Notes under the pieces: model-generated
Databases searched by the model: none
Told to the model about the DNA's origin: nothing
What the model saw: the letters and a program-made list of their open reading frames with translations, nothing else
NCBI GenBank assembly: GCA_964623085.1
Contig: CAZUTO010000004.1
Span: 31,563 to 95,562 of the forward strand
Source of the DNA: CAZUTO01 sp964623085
GTDB taxonomy: Bacteria > Pseudomonadota > Gammaproteobacteria > Pseudomonadales > GM7GCV1
Reading direction: 5' to 3'
Length of the DNA stretch: 64,000 nt
Translations under genes and position numbers: made by a program
Shown: positions 56,825 to 64,000 of the stretch, piece after piece
Numbering within the stretch: position 1 is the first letter of the stretch
How the letters are laid out: every line of letters starts with the position of its first letter

Positions 56825-57250
56825 TTACGGATTGATATCGTGCTTATTCAGTGGGTAGCCACGATCTCTATAAAAGGCATAGTTGTTTCTGCAAGCTTCG
56901 CGCGCGCTGTGTTCACCGGGTACAACTTCCAGTAAACGCGCGAAACGTCCATGAAAGCCTGGAATAGTGAGCGAAAGGTTAATCAAAATATCGTTGAACT
57001 CATCGGGTGGATGATCATGGCCTACAAAAATGGGTGCCTGTGAAGCTTTGCTAGGTTCTATTTCATGCGGTAAAAAGCTGTCGCTACGGAAAGACCAGAG
57101 CTTTTCGTCCAATAATTGGGTTTGCTCTTGGCCCCCTGTATGCATATAGACATTGCCACGTTGCAGCGCCTTTTCGGCTAGACGGCATGCGACATTGAGC
57201 GAATCTTCAATGTCGCCGCCGGACATGACATAAAAATCGACCTGAGTCAT
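56825..57250 (-). CDS. holC: DNA polymerase III chi subunit
   Basis: Clamp-loader accessory subunit (141 aa) that links SSB to the replisome together with psi. The start TQVDFYVMSGG, the segment ACRLAEKALQRGNVYMHTGG and the LWSFRSDSFLPHE block are typical of HolC. Its start overlaps the pepA stop by four bases, which suggests translational coupling; pepA-holC is a conserved pair. Confidence 0.93.
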   Translation of the reverse strand: MTQVDFYVMSGGDIEDSLNVACRLAEKALQRGNVYMHTGGQEQTQLLDEKLWSFRSDSFLPHEIEPSKASQAPIFVGHDHPPDEFNDILINLSLTIPGFHGRFARLLEVVPGEHSAREACRNNYAFYRDRGYPLNKHDINP

Positions 57251-58707
57251 TTCGCCTTAGATTTTAGATATTCGACTAACAGCTTAACTGGTCGACCTGT
57301 CGCACCTTTGGCTTTGCCCGACTTCCAAGCGGTGCCTGCAATATCGAGGTGGGCCCATTTTTGTTTTCCAGTAAACTCTGATAGAAAACAAGCAGCCGTT
57401 ACACTTCCGGCCTCTCTGCCACCAATGTTGGCGAGATCAGCAAAAGGGCTTTCTAGTTGTTTGGTGTAATCCTTCCAAAGCGGCATGCGCCATATTCTGT
57501 CATCTGTTTTGTCTGCCGCAGATTGAAGATCATTGGCCAGCTCATCGTTGTTGGCATACATTCCCGTCGCATGTCGGCCTAGCGCTACGATCACAGCGCC
57601 CGTCAGCGTGGCAATATCAATAATTGACGCGGGATTAAATTTCTCAGCGTAGGTGAGGGCGTCGCACAGGACGAGGCGTCCTTCTGCATCGGTATTCAAC
57701 ACTTCAATCGTCTTTCCGGACATAGAGGTCACGATATCGCCAGGTTTCGTTGCCACACCACTTGGCATGTTCTCAGCAGCCGCCACGATGCCAATCGCGT
57801 TGACGGCTAATTTCATGGACGCGACAGCATGTATGGCGCCAAACACACTGGCTGCCCCACACATATCGTATTTCATTTCGTCCATCGCGCCGCCGGGCTT
57901 GAGCGAGATGCCACCGGTATCAAAGGTAATGCCTTTACCCACAAGTACATGTGGTGCGTCGTCTTTTGCGCCGCCGGAGTATTTCATAACGATGAGACGG
58001 GCGGGTTCTACTGAACCGGCACTGACAGAAAGCAACGAGCCCATTCCTAGTTCGCGCATCTGATCCTCATCCAGAATCTCAGTTTCAATAGGCAAGTTTT
58101 TGCTGAGTTCTTGCGCTTGTTCTGCCAAGTAGACTGGCGTGCAGTCGTTGCCTGGCATGTTGCCGAGATCACGAGCCAATGTTATTCCCGCGCCAATAGA
58201 GTTGGCTTGCTCAACGATATCGCTGTCACCAGTATGAGCGACGAAGATTTCCTCAATAGGGGGTGTTGGCTTTTTCTTGCTTTTGTAATTCTGGAATCGA
58301 TAACGAAGTTGAAGGAGTCCAGTGCATAGATCAAACGCAATCTGATCGGAATCTTTGTTTGCTGCTTCTAGCGGGCTCAGGTCAATAGCGACTGATTTTG
58401 TTTTGACCGCCAGTATGGCAGTGGCCAATTTTCCTATGGCATGCGGATAGCTGTCTGAAGAGATGGCGTCCTTTCCTAAGCGGTAGAGCAGCACAGAATT
58501 TGGTGAGTCAGACTCCAGCGGCACTATAAGCTGATTACCCGCTTGCTCACCCAGTAAGTCAGAGCTGCTAATGTGCTCGAGTTTTGATACCAACGATTCG
58601 TCTAGCTCTGTTGCTGAGCCTGCAACCTGACCGTTGTGATTAACAAAAACTGTGAGACAATCTGCGCCGGACTGGGGCAGAGAAGTAGAGAGGGCGCTAA
58701 TTCGCAT
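57247..58707 (-). CDS. pepA: Leucyl aminopeptidase PepA
   Basis: Cytosolic M17 metallopeptidase (486 aa) that removes N-terminal residues; in some bacteria it also helps XerCD recombination and transcription control. The catalytic domain carries VGKGITFDTGGISLKPGG (Lys and Asp ligands), DMCGAASVFGAI and the signature NTDAEGRLVLCD. It is divergent from lptF across 98 bases, a conserved arrangement. Confidence 0.96.
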   Translation of the reverse strand: MRISALSTSLPQSGADCLTVFVNHNGQVAGSATELDESLVSKLEHISSSDLLGEQAGNQLIVPLESDSPNSVLLYRLGKDAISSDSYPHAIGKLATAILAVKTKSVAIDLSPLEAANKDSDQIAFDLCTGLLQLRYRFQNYKSKKKPTPPIEEIFVAHTGDSDIVEQANSIGAGITLARDLGNMPGNDCTPVYLAEQAQELSKNLPIETEILDEDQMRELGMGSLLSVSAGSVEPARLIVMKYSGGAKDDAPHVLVGKGITFDTGGISLKPGGAMDEMKYDMCGAASVFGAIHAVASMKLAVNAIGIVAAAENMPSGVATKPGDIVTSMSGKTIEVLNTDAEGRLVLCDALTYAEKFNPASIIDIATLTGAVIVALGRHATGMYANNDELANDLQSAADKTDDRIWRMPLWKDYTKQLESPFADLANIGGREAGSVTAACFLSEFTGKQKWAHLDIAGTAWKSGKAKGATGRPVKLLVEYLKSKAK

Positions 58708-58805
58708 GGCAATAAAATCCTGGGAGTTGAGGCAAATATAATGCCGCGTATTCTATGTCATAGAACAGGGTTGCAGAAGAGCAATATAGCTCGAGAGATC
58801 ACTCC

Positions 58806-59903
58806 ATGATTATTGCCCGTTACCTTAATCGCCAAATTTTGTTCGCTACACTCGCCATTACGCTAGTCCTTTTAATGGTGGTCGTGAGTGGGCGTTTGGC
58901 GGCCTACATTAGTCAGGCAGCAGAAGGTCGCATTGCTGGCTCTTTGCTATTTCCTGTTATTGCCTTCCGGATTCCGCAGTTTCTTGAACTCATCTTACCC
59001 GCATCGCTGTTGCTGGGTGTATTGGTATCACTTGGCCATCTATACGAAACCAGTGAAATGGTGGTGATGAATGCCACCGGCATTAGCCAATGGCGCATCC
59101 TTCGAATCACATCCGTAGCGGCCTGTTTGGTTGCGCTGGTTGTCGCGGTGTTTAGTTTTTACCTGTCGCCGAAAGGCTACATCTATGTGGATGAGTTGAT
59201 TGAGGCGCAAGGCCTGCAGAGCGAGCTGGGTGATCTTGCCCCTCAGACATTCTACGAACTGAGCAATCATGGTGGGACTATGTATGCAGGGAGCGTCAGT
59301 GCTGATCGTGACAGTATGAGCGATGTCTTTATGTTTCGACCGCAGCTAGAAGAAGAGGGCGTTCAAACAATTATTCACGCCAAGAAAGGATATCAAGAAT
59401 TCAACGAAAACGGCGCATACTACTTCGTCCTGGAAGATGGAATCCGCTATGAGGGCTTACCGGGATCAGCTGACTTTACGGTAACGATCTTTGATCGATA
59501 TAGCCAAAAAATTGATTCACCGACCAAAGCACTGGGCGGCACCAGCGATAGCCTAGAGTCGGAGACGCTTACAGGGTTACTCAATTTATCCGATACCGCC
59601 GCGAGCGCCGAACTGCACTGGCGGCTTTCTTTGCCCGTGATGACATTTCTGTTGGCAGTATTAGCTGTGCCGATGAGCCGGTCCAGTCCGCGCAGAGGAC
59701 GTTACGTTAAATTTGTTCCCGGTCTACTATTTTATTTGCTTTACATGGTGTTGATCAGCGCGGGCCGAGATGCGGTGAGTCAAGGAGAGCTGCATCCGTT
59801 AGTAGGAATATGGGCGTTCCATTTTAGTGTGTTGGCCTTTGCGCTGATATTACTCAATTGGGATCGCATCCGTTTGCTGTTCAATTCGAAGCAGACGGCC
59901 TAA
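58806..59903 (+). CDS. lptF: LPS export ABC transporter permease LptF
   Basis: Inner-membrane permease of LptB2FG, which extracts LPS and passes it to LptC (365 aa). Six membrane helices, three at each end (NRQILFATLAITLVLLMVVV first), surround a periplasmic beta-jellyroll of about residues 130-260. Block PQFLELILPASLLLGVLVSLG is typical. lptG follows after 4 bases. Confidence 0.95.
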   Translation: MIIARYLNRQILFATLAITLVLLMVVVSGRLAAYISQAAEGRIAGSLLFPVIAFRIPQFLELILPASLLLGVLVSLGHLYETSEMVVMNATGISQWRILRITSVAACLVALVVAVFSFYLSPKGYIYVDELIEAQGLQSELGDLAPQTFYELSNHGGTMYAGSVSADRDSMSDVFMFRPQLEEEGVQTIIHAKKGYQEFNENGAYYFVLEDGIRYEGLPGSADFTVTIFDRYSQKIDSPTKALGGTSDSLESETLTGLLNLSDTAASAELHWRLSLPVMTFLLAVLAVPMSRSSPRRGRYVKFVPGLLFYLLYMVLISAGRDAVSQGELHPLVGIWAFHFSVLAFALILLNWDRIRLLFNSKQTA

Positions 59904-59907
59904 CAAG

Positions 59908-60969
59908 ATGAAGTTGATTGATCGCTATATATTCTTCCGGGTGCTAGGCGCAATGCTCGGTGTTTTGTTGGCTATCGTTTCGATCGATCTTATCGGCGGC
60001 TTTGTTGACCAAATTGATAACTTGGAAAATCAATTTACGCTCATGGAAGCATTGCTCTATGCCGTTCTAAAAATACCGGGTGGTTTAAAAGACTATCTTG
60101 GGTTTAGCGCATTGATTGGTGCCATGATTGGGTTGGGGAGTTTTTCGAACTCCGGCGAGCTAACGGTTATTCGCGCGTCTGGGTACTCCATGGCACGAAT
60201 AGGTTGGATGGTCATGAGACCAGCGTTTTTGCTCATTGTTTTTGGTGCATTGGTGGCTGAATTTGTCGCACCAAATCTTGAGCAGATGGCAGAGAGCCGC
60301 AGAGATCTATTGCGCGGTAAATTAACAACCGATATTGAAGAAAGCGGGCTCTGGATATATGACAAGGGCACCTATGTTCATATGGATGCAGTTTACCCAG
60401 GTGGTGAGGTGTATGGGCTGAATCAATACACACTCAGCGACGATGGCAAGGGCCTTGAGGCCAGCTTCGCCGAAGAAGCCAGATATGATCAAGAGGGTTG
60501 GGATCAATCAGAGAATATGTGGTCTCGCATCTCGCAAGAGAGTGTAGACATCGGAGCCAATGCCCAGACATCGTGGGCAACTGAACTGACGCCGGACTTG
60601 CTAGATGCGTCGGTACTCGAACCCGACCAGATGTCTATTCGTGCGCTCAGTGAATACAGCACCTACTTAGGTAACAACACAAAGAAATCACGCGAGTATC
60701 AGGTGCAATTTTGGAGCAAATTACTACAGCCCATAACCGTTATGGCGCTTGTATTCGTTGGTATTTCGTTTGTGATGGGCTCTTCGCGACAGGTAGCGGT
60801 TGGTGAGCGCATCTTCTTCGGTGTGATTGTGGGTGTGAGCTTTAAGGTCGCACAGGATATTCTTGGTCCTGCCGCCGTTATTTGGGGGTTCTCGCCATTA
60901 ATTGCCGTATTGGCGCCCGCCATTTTGATTATGTTGGTTGGTTTGTTTCTATTGAGGCTCAAAGCGTAA
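59908..60969 (+). CDS. lptG: LPS export ABC transporter permease LptG
   Basis: Second permease of LptB2FG (353 aa). Begins LIDRYIFFRVLGAMLGVLLA, contains the membrane block PGGLKDYLGFSALIGAMIGLG, a periplasmic domain at about 125-250, and ends with three helices (KLLQPITVMALVFVGISFVMG). It is paired with lptF as in most gammaproteobacteria. Confidence 0.95.
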   Translation: MKLIDRYIFFRVLGAMLGVLLAIVSIDLIGGFVDQIDNLENQFTLMEALLYAVLKIPGGLKDYLGFSALIGAMIGLGSFSNSGELTVIRASGYSMARIGWMVMRPAFLLIVFGALVAEFVAPNLEQMAESRRDLLRGKLTTDIEESGLWIYDKGTYVHMDAVYPGGEVYGLNQYTLSDDGKGLEASFAEEARYDQEGWDQSENMWSRISQESVDIGANAQTSWATELTPDLLDASVLEPDQMSIRALSEYSTYLGNNTKKSREYQVQFWSKLLQPITVMALVFVGISFVMGSSRQVAVGERIFFGVIVGVSFKVAQDILGPAAVIWGFSPLIAVLAPAILIMLVGLFLLRLKA

Positions 60970-61009
60970 AGGACGCGTGAAGAACACGTAAAGAAAGCCA
61001 TTGCTCTAA

Positions 61010-61522
61010 TTAGCTTTTGGGGCGCACCACCACGCGTGTTTTAGTGAGTATGTCATGAGCAGTTCGGTTATCGGCATCCCAAAGCGACCAAAAATAGCCT
61101 AGCCCAAAACAAAGAAAAGACCCGATAGCTGCGACGCATCTCAACAAGCAGGTCGAGAAAGTAGGCCGATTACCTTCTAGGTCGACCAGCTCCATGCGCC
61201 AAGTTTGCATCCCCAGTGTGGCGCCACGCTTTATCCAAAACAAAATATAGAAACTCATCAATACCAACAGCAAACCAATTTGAAATACGGGGCCCTGAAT
61301 AAACGGGCTAAATTCCTCGTTATTGGCAACCAGAGTCATATCTTCGCCGTCTTGCACCACTGACATATTGGTCGGTTCAGAGCCTAGCCCGAGCGCGATC
61401 ATGTTGGCGACTGCGCCGTAAGCGAAGGCTACCGCAAACAATAAAAACAGATCGTAAATCCAGGCCGCGAAACGTCGGATTAGCGAGGCATCTGGTAATT
61501 GGTTGATAGAGTGGTTCTGCAT
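61010..61522 (-). CDS. RDD family membrane protein
   Basis: 170-aa protein with the RDD-type start, RRFAAWIYDLFLLFAVAF, and a second membrane pair near 85-105; the end RCVAAIGSFLCFGLGYFWSL is followed by the typical WDADNRTAHDILTKTRVV segment. The function of RDD proteins is poorly known; some relate to ion transport. The gene ends 41 bases from lptG in convergent orientation, a position seen in Pseudomonas too. Confidence 0.88.
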   Translation of the reverse strand: MQNHSINQLPDASLIRRFAAWIYDLFLLFAVAFAYGAVANMIALGLGSEPTNMSVVQDGEDMTLVANNEEFSPFIQGPVFQIGLLLVLMSFYILFWIKRGATLGMQTWRMELVDLEGNRPTFSTCLLRCVAAIGSFLCFGLGYFWSLWDADNRTAHDILTKTRVVVRPKS

Positions 61523-61620
61523 TACAACTCAAGGAAGAGAATCTAGAGAGCTTTGCGGTAGGCGGTAATAGAGGGAATTAAACACACAGCAAGGCCACAT
61601 AAAAATACTACTAAATGATA

Positions 61621-61639
61621 CACTTTATTACGTAAAGTG
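61621..61639. promoter_or_regulatory. Palindrome CACTTTA-N5-TAAAGTG, possible operator
   Basis: Perfect 7-base arms with a 5-base centre (TTACG). It lies about 30 bases before a small plus-strand ATG (61669) and 99 bases upstream of the RDD start. Possible repressor site; it does not look like a standard Fur or Zur box to me. Confidence 0.45.
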
Positions 61640-61668
61640 GGTCAGTCAATGAGATTTGAGAAGCGCGC

Positions 61669-61841
61669 ATGATCAACAAGTCCCGTTTTCAGCATATCCG
61701 TTTTGCCGTTGTATTTGGTTTGATACTCTTGCCATTTCATTTTGGGTCTCCGGACAACTCTCAGTCCAAATTGTTGAAAATGAATTAGGAACCTCGGCCT
61801 ACGCGATGCAAATGGAGTCGTTTGAGATTTATCAACCGTAG
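61669..61841 (+). pseudogene. Possible frameshifted small exported protein
   Basis: An ATG at 61669 with GAGAAG upstream encodes a signal-peptide-like start, RFAVVFGLILLPFHF, then runs off to a stop at 61788 (39 residues). In a neighbouring frame the same DNA continues as QLSVQIVENELGTSAYAMQM to a stop at 61841. Joined by one frameshift near 61740 the two make a 57-residue protein with export signal. Either frame alone looks incomplete. It could be a decayed gene, a sequencing error or chance. Confidence 0.25.
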
Positions 61842-61858
61842 TTGCGGTAGCGTCTCAA

Positions 61859-62872
61859 TCAAACACAGGCCAATATTTGCTTCTCTAATCCGCTGAATTT
61901 CGCGGGATCTTGTCCAATAACTTCAATGCGGCTGTCCATGCTGTCTTCTAGTGCTATCTCCGTCAAAACATCGTCAACCTTGTTAAATCCGACGATGCCT
62001 TGATGAGTAATGAACACGCCTTTTGCGCGTTCAGCGTCGATTCCAAGCATCACGGAATTGAGTTTTTCTCGGCTAAAGACAATCTTTGGTTCAAACACCC
62101 AGCCCTGACTGAAAAAACCTTCGCCTTGGTTCGCTATGCTTAAATAGCCTGATTCAGGAAAATGTAATTCTTCTGTTTCTGCGATTACTAGTTCGCTCGT
62201 GTGCTGCTCATGTGATGAAACAGCAAAGTTTTTGAAAGCGCGAGCAGAGCCTTCTAACCATGCTAAATCGATTTTGCCTTGTCGCACGGGGAAGATTGGT
62301 TTGGCCAAATTCTCAAAACGGCCCCCCATATATTTGATGAGGCCGAGAAGGTCTTCGGTCGAATAAAGATCAGCCTTGTTGCCCACAACCACATCTGCAA
62401 TATCGATTTGCTGATTAAAGGTATCGTTTTCGGTATAACGCGTGTCCGCAAGCTTGCGCGCATCGATCATGGTTATGGTTGAGTTTAATTTCAGTACTTC
62501 TCGATAGTGCTCGGCTGATAAAACTTCCATAACTTCTTTCGGGTGACCTAAACCAGTAGGTTCAATTATTAACCTATCTGGGCGGGAACGTTTGAGTAGC
62601 ATGGTGAGTGCCATCTGCATAGGTAGTCCGGCCGCGCAGCACATACAGCCGCCTGGTACTTCGCTGATAAAAACATCCTGATCATTGTGTTTTTTCCCTT
62701 TGAATAGGCTGCCATCAATACCTATTTCTCCAAACTCATTGACTAGAATCGCCCAGCGTTCTCTGGTCGGTTTTTGTTTTAATAGTTGCGTTATAGCAGT
62801 GGTTTTTCCAACTCCGAGGAAGCCAGTCACGATATTGGTTGGAATGGCTCGGAGTTTTTCCTTTGTATTCAT
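61859..62872 (-). CDS. COG0523 (CobW/ZigA-type) metal-chaperone GTPase
   Basis: G3E-family GTPase (337 aa) of the CobW/YjiA/ZigA group, which hands zinc to client enzymes, especially under zinc limitation. Walker A is TGFLGVGKTTA, the metal-binding CxCC motif is GGCMCCAAGLP, switch NEFGEIGIDG and DRLIIEPTGLGHP are present, and the CobW C-terminal domain follows. An ATG at 62872 with a purine-rich upstream region fits better than an in-frame GTG at 62947, which overlaps the MerC gene. It is third in line after the Zur-like regulator and the MerC-like protein. Confidence 0.88.
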   Translation of the reverse strand: MNTKEKLRAIPTNIVTGFLGVGKTTAITQLLKQKPTRERWAILVNEFGEIGIDGSLFKGKKHNDQDVFISEVPGGCMCCAAGLPMQMALTMLLKRSRPDRLIIEPTGLGHPKEVMEVLSAEHYREVLKLNSTITMIDARKLADTRYTENDTFNQQIDIADVVVGNKADLYSTEDLLGLIKYMGGRFENLAKPIFPVRQGKIDLAWLEGSARAFKNFAVSSHEQHTSELVIAETEELHFPESGYLSIANQGEGFFSQGWVFEPKIVFSREKLNSVMLGIDAERAKGVFITHQGIVGFNKVDDVLTEIALEDSMDSRIEVIGQDPAKFSGLEKQILACV

Positions 62873-62921
62873 CCGTTCTTTTCTGTTGTCGAAAATGTCT
62901 GCAAACGATCGTTTTTTTACG

Positions 62922-63311
62922 TTAGCACTCACATCGGTTCGTGCCACAAAGCCGATAGTTTTTGTAGTGGCTCACGATGATCAGTGCTGATCCCAATACA
63001 GAGGCGATTTTTTCGCCTGTTTCACCAAATAGGTCGTGTCCGAAGACACCGGCAACTATTAAAACAGCGAGTCCAGCTATACCCCAGGCAAGCACAGACC
63101 AAACTCGATGCTTTTGACACCCCATGACGAGCGCAATCGCGCTGATGGGCACGACAGCCAACAGCAGAACCTGATGAAACAGTTCATCGCCAAGTGGAAC
63201 TGCAAGCACCACCGGGAGTAAAACCAATACTGCTGGTAAGACCAAGCAGTGGGCCAGGCAGGCAAGAGACAAGCCCATGGCGGACTTATCCAAAGTAAGT
63301 TGGAGTTTCAT
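62922..63311 (-). CDS. MerC domain-containing membrane protein
   Basis: 129-aa membrane protein with four hydrophobic segments. Helix 1 carries CLAHCLVLPAVLVLLP, the cysteine pair typical of MerC-like transporters, and a second pair is at the C-terminus (CGTNRCEC). MerC imports mercuric ion; chromosomal relatives next to Zur and COG0523 genes are more likely involved in zinc or another metal. It begins 38 bases after the Zur-like gene on the same strand. Confidence 0.85.
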   Translation of the reverse strand: MKLQLTLDKSAMGLSLACLAHCLVLPAVLVLLPVVLAVPLGDELFHQVLLLAVVPISAIALVMGCQKHRVWSVLAWGIAGLAVLIVAGVFGHDLFGETGEKIASVLGSALIIVSHYKNYRLCGTNRCEC

Positions 63312-63348
63312 TCCAGATATTTCTTCCTGTGTTTTTCAATGAGGTTGT

Positions 63349-63801
63349 CTAGGCGGCACACGACCGACATAAACAATTCAGTTCGATTTGCGTGTTAAGT
63401 AATTCATAGTCCGCGTCTTCGACATTTTCTTTGAGCTTGTCGATCAGCGAACGTTTAATGGCGATTTCCTTAACCCTGTCACATCCGCCGCAGATAAGGA
63501 ATTGAGGCACTTCGTGATCGTGATCGCATGTGATGTGGGAACAAGCGATGTACTTATTCGATAAATTGAGTTTATGAACCAGATTTTCGTTCTTCAAAAA
63601 CTCTAAAATTCGATAGATGGACATGGCGGGGATCTTGTTGCCATATTGTTCCTCGCAATAATCGATCAGTTCATAGGCGGATAGTGCTTTTCCAGAACCA
63701 ACCAGCCCAGAAAGCACCTTTTTCCGTTTTTCCGTAAGGCGCGACCCACGACTTCGGCAGGCTTCCTCAGCCTGGTTCATGATGTGCTGAATATTTGTCA
63801 T
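63349..63801 (-). CDS. zur: Fur-family regulator, Zur-like zinc uptake regulator
   Basis: Fur-superfamily repressor (150 aa). The winged-helix part (about 15-85) includes RGSRLTEKRKKVLSGL and the recognition helix AMSIYRILEFLKNENLVHKL. The metal domain has CDHDHEVPQFLICGGCDRV and ends CLCRSC, two cysteine pairs forming the structural zinc site. The company of COG0523 and MerC-like genes supports Zur rather than Fur. Zur represses zinc acquisition genes when zinc is sufficient. Confidence 0.85.
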   Translation of the reverse strand: MTNIQHIMNQAEEACRSRGSRLTEKRKKVLSGLVGSGKALSAYELIDYCEEQYGNKIPAMSIYRILEFLKNENLVHKLNLSNKYIACSHITCDHDHEVPQFLICGGCDRVKEIAIKRSLIDKLKENVEDADYELLNTQIELNCLCRSCAA

Positions 63802-63841
63802 TTTTATCTATTACTATTTCTATGCAAAGGTGAGCCAGAAG

Positions 63842-64000
63842 CTACCTCAAATCAATCCATGCTTGGTTGGCGCTTAGTTCTGCCGCACCCTGTTTCGTTT
63901 CCGTTATCCATTGCGCGTCTAGTGACTCAATGGCTGGAAACTGTTCCAAGAATGAAGCCTGGATTTGTGTCAAACCTGCTGAGTCGCATTCGAAAACATA
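63842..64000 (-). CDS. C-terminus of a DUF2796/ZrgA-like protein (5' part outside window)
   Basis: An open minus-strand frame enters from the right edge and stops at 63842, giving 52 residues: YVFECDSAGLTQIQ near the top, then SFLEQFPAIESLDAQWIT and an end of AWIDLR. The Cys and the F-P-x-I-E/DAQW pattern look like the end of DUF2796 (ZrgA-type) proteins, linked to zinc uptake and under Zur control in Vibrio, from memory. It ends 40 bases before the Zur-like gene, in the same direction, so it may head this zinc operon. Only the C-terminus is visible. Confidence 0.6.
   Translation of the reverse strand, partial: YVFECDSAGLTQIQASFLEQFPAIESLDAQWITETKQGAAELSANQAWIDLR

Larger units (their letters stand above)
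61523..61858. other. 336-base region between RDD gene and COG0523 GTPase gene
   Basis: Contains a 19-base palindrome (61621-61639) and two small overlapping plus-strand frames described separately. Otherwise AT-rich, with the RDD gene promoter expected near 61523-61600. Confidence 0.5.

Noticed and set aside
1..64000. CRISPR arrays, insertion sequences, prophage, tRNA or rRNA genes
   Set aside because: No direct repeat-spacer pattern, transposase or integrase, cloverleaf or conserved rRNA segment was recognised. A tool such as tRNAscan-SE would be needed to confirm absence.

Overview
The window looks like a chromosomal segment of a free-living, probably aquatic gammaproteobacterium with mid-range GC. 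One stretch of exactly 100 Ns (4746-4845) marks a scaffold gap, so this is draft or metagenome-derived sequence. Gene content and order resemble Pseudomonas and its relatives: obgE-proB, rpsT, murJ-ribF-ileS-lspA-fkpB, type IV pilus minor pilins, pilS/pilR, bamD, rluD-pgeF-clpB, then ilvIHC, recN, grpE-dnaK-dnaJ, ppk-ppx, valS, holC-pepA and lptFG. The lineage is inferred from remembered synteny and was not tested by a search. I found no tRNA, rRNA, insertion sequence, prophage or CRISPR array.

Layout. 1-3175: obgE (5' end outside the window), proB and a HisC-like aminotransferase. 3352-7688: a very large PilZ-DUF1631-GGDEF-EAL protein interrupted by the gap. 7718-14801: a shared terminator, rpsT on the minus strand, then murJ, ribF, ileS, lspA and fkpB on the plus strand. 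14923-22770: two FimT/GspH pseudopilins, pilV, pilW, pilX, an unrecognised exported protein, pilY1 and pilE. 22800-25735: pilR and pilS on the minus strand. 25878-33614: nadE, bamD, rluD, pgeF, clpB with a heat-shock promoter, and a DUF4124 protein. 33977-38694: ilvI-ilvH-ilvC and a lone GT4 glycosyltransferase. 38735-41962: a minus-strand operon of a retropepsin-like lipoprotein, a transglutaminase-like 7-TM protein and an ATP-grasp ligase. 42068-47785: recN (minus) and the heat-shock cluster grpE-dnaK-dnaJ. 47874-49741: an unknown membrane protein and an LpxL-type acyltransferase. 49802-58707: ppx, ppk1, valS, holC and pepA, all minus. 58806-60969: lptF-lptG. 61010-64000: an RDD protein and a zinc-homeostasis group (COG0523 GTPase, MerC-like protein, Zur-like regulator and the C-terminus of a DUF2796/ZrgA-like protein).

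How they work together. Most of the window is housekeeping: translation, envelope assembly (murJ, lspA, bamD, lpxL, lptFG), branched-chain amino acids, chaperones and polyphosphate turnover. The accessory parts concern surface behaviour (type IV pili, a c-di-GMP-type protein), metal supply and a poorly understood protease/ligase triad. Points deserving attention are a PilR whose Walker B aspartate and sigma-54 contact loop are both altered, an unknown secreted protein inside the pilin operon, the large PilZ-DUF1631 protein with a degenerate GGDEF site, the retropepsin triad, and the zinc cluster cut by the window edge. Good sigma-32 promoters precede clpB and grpE.
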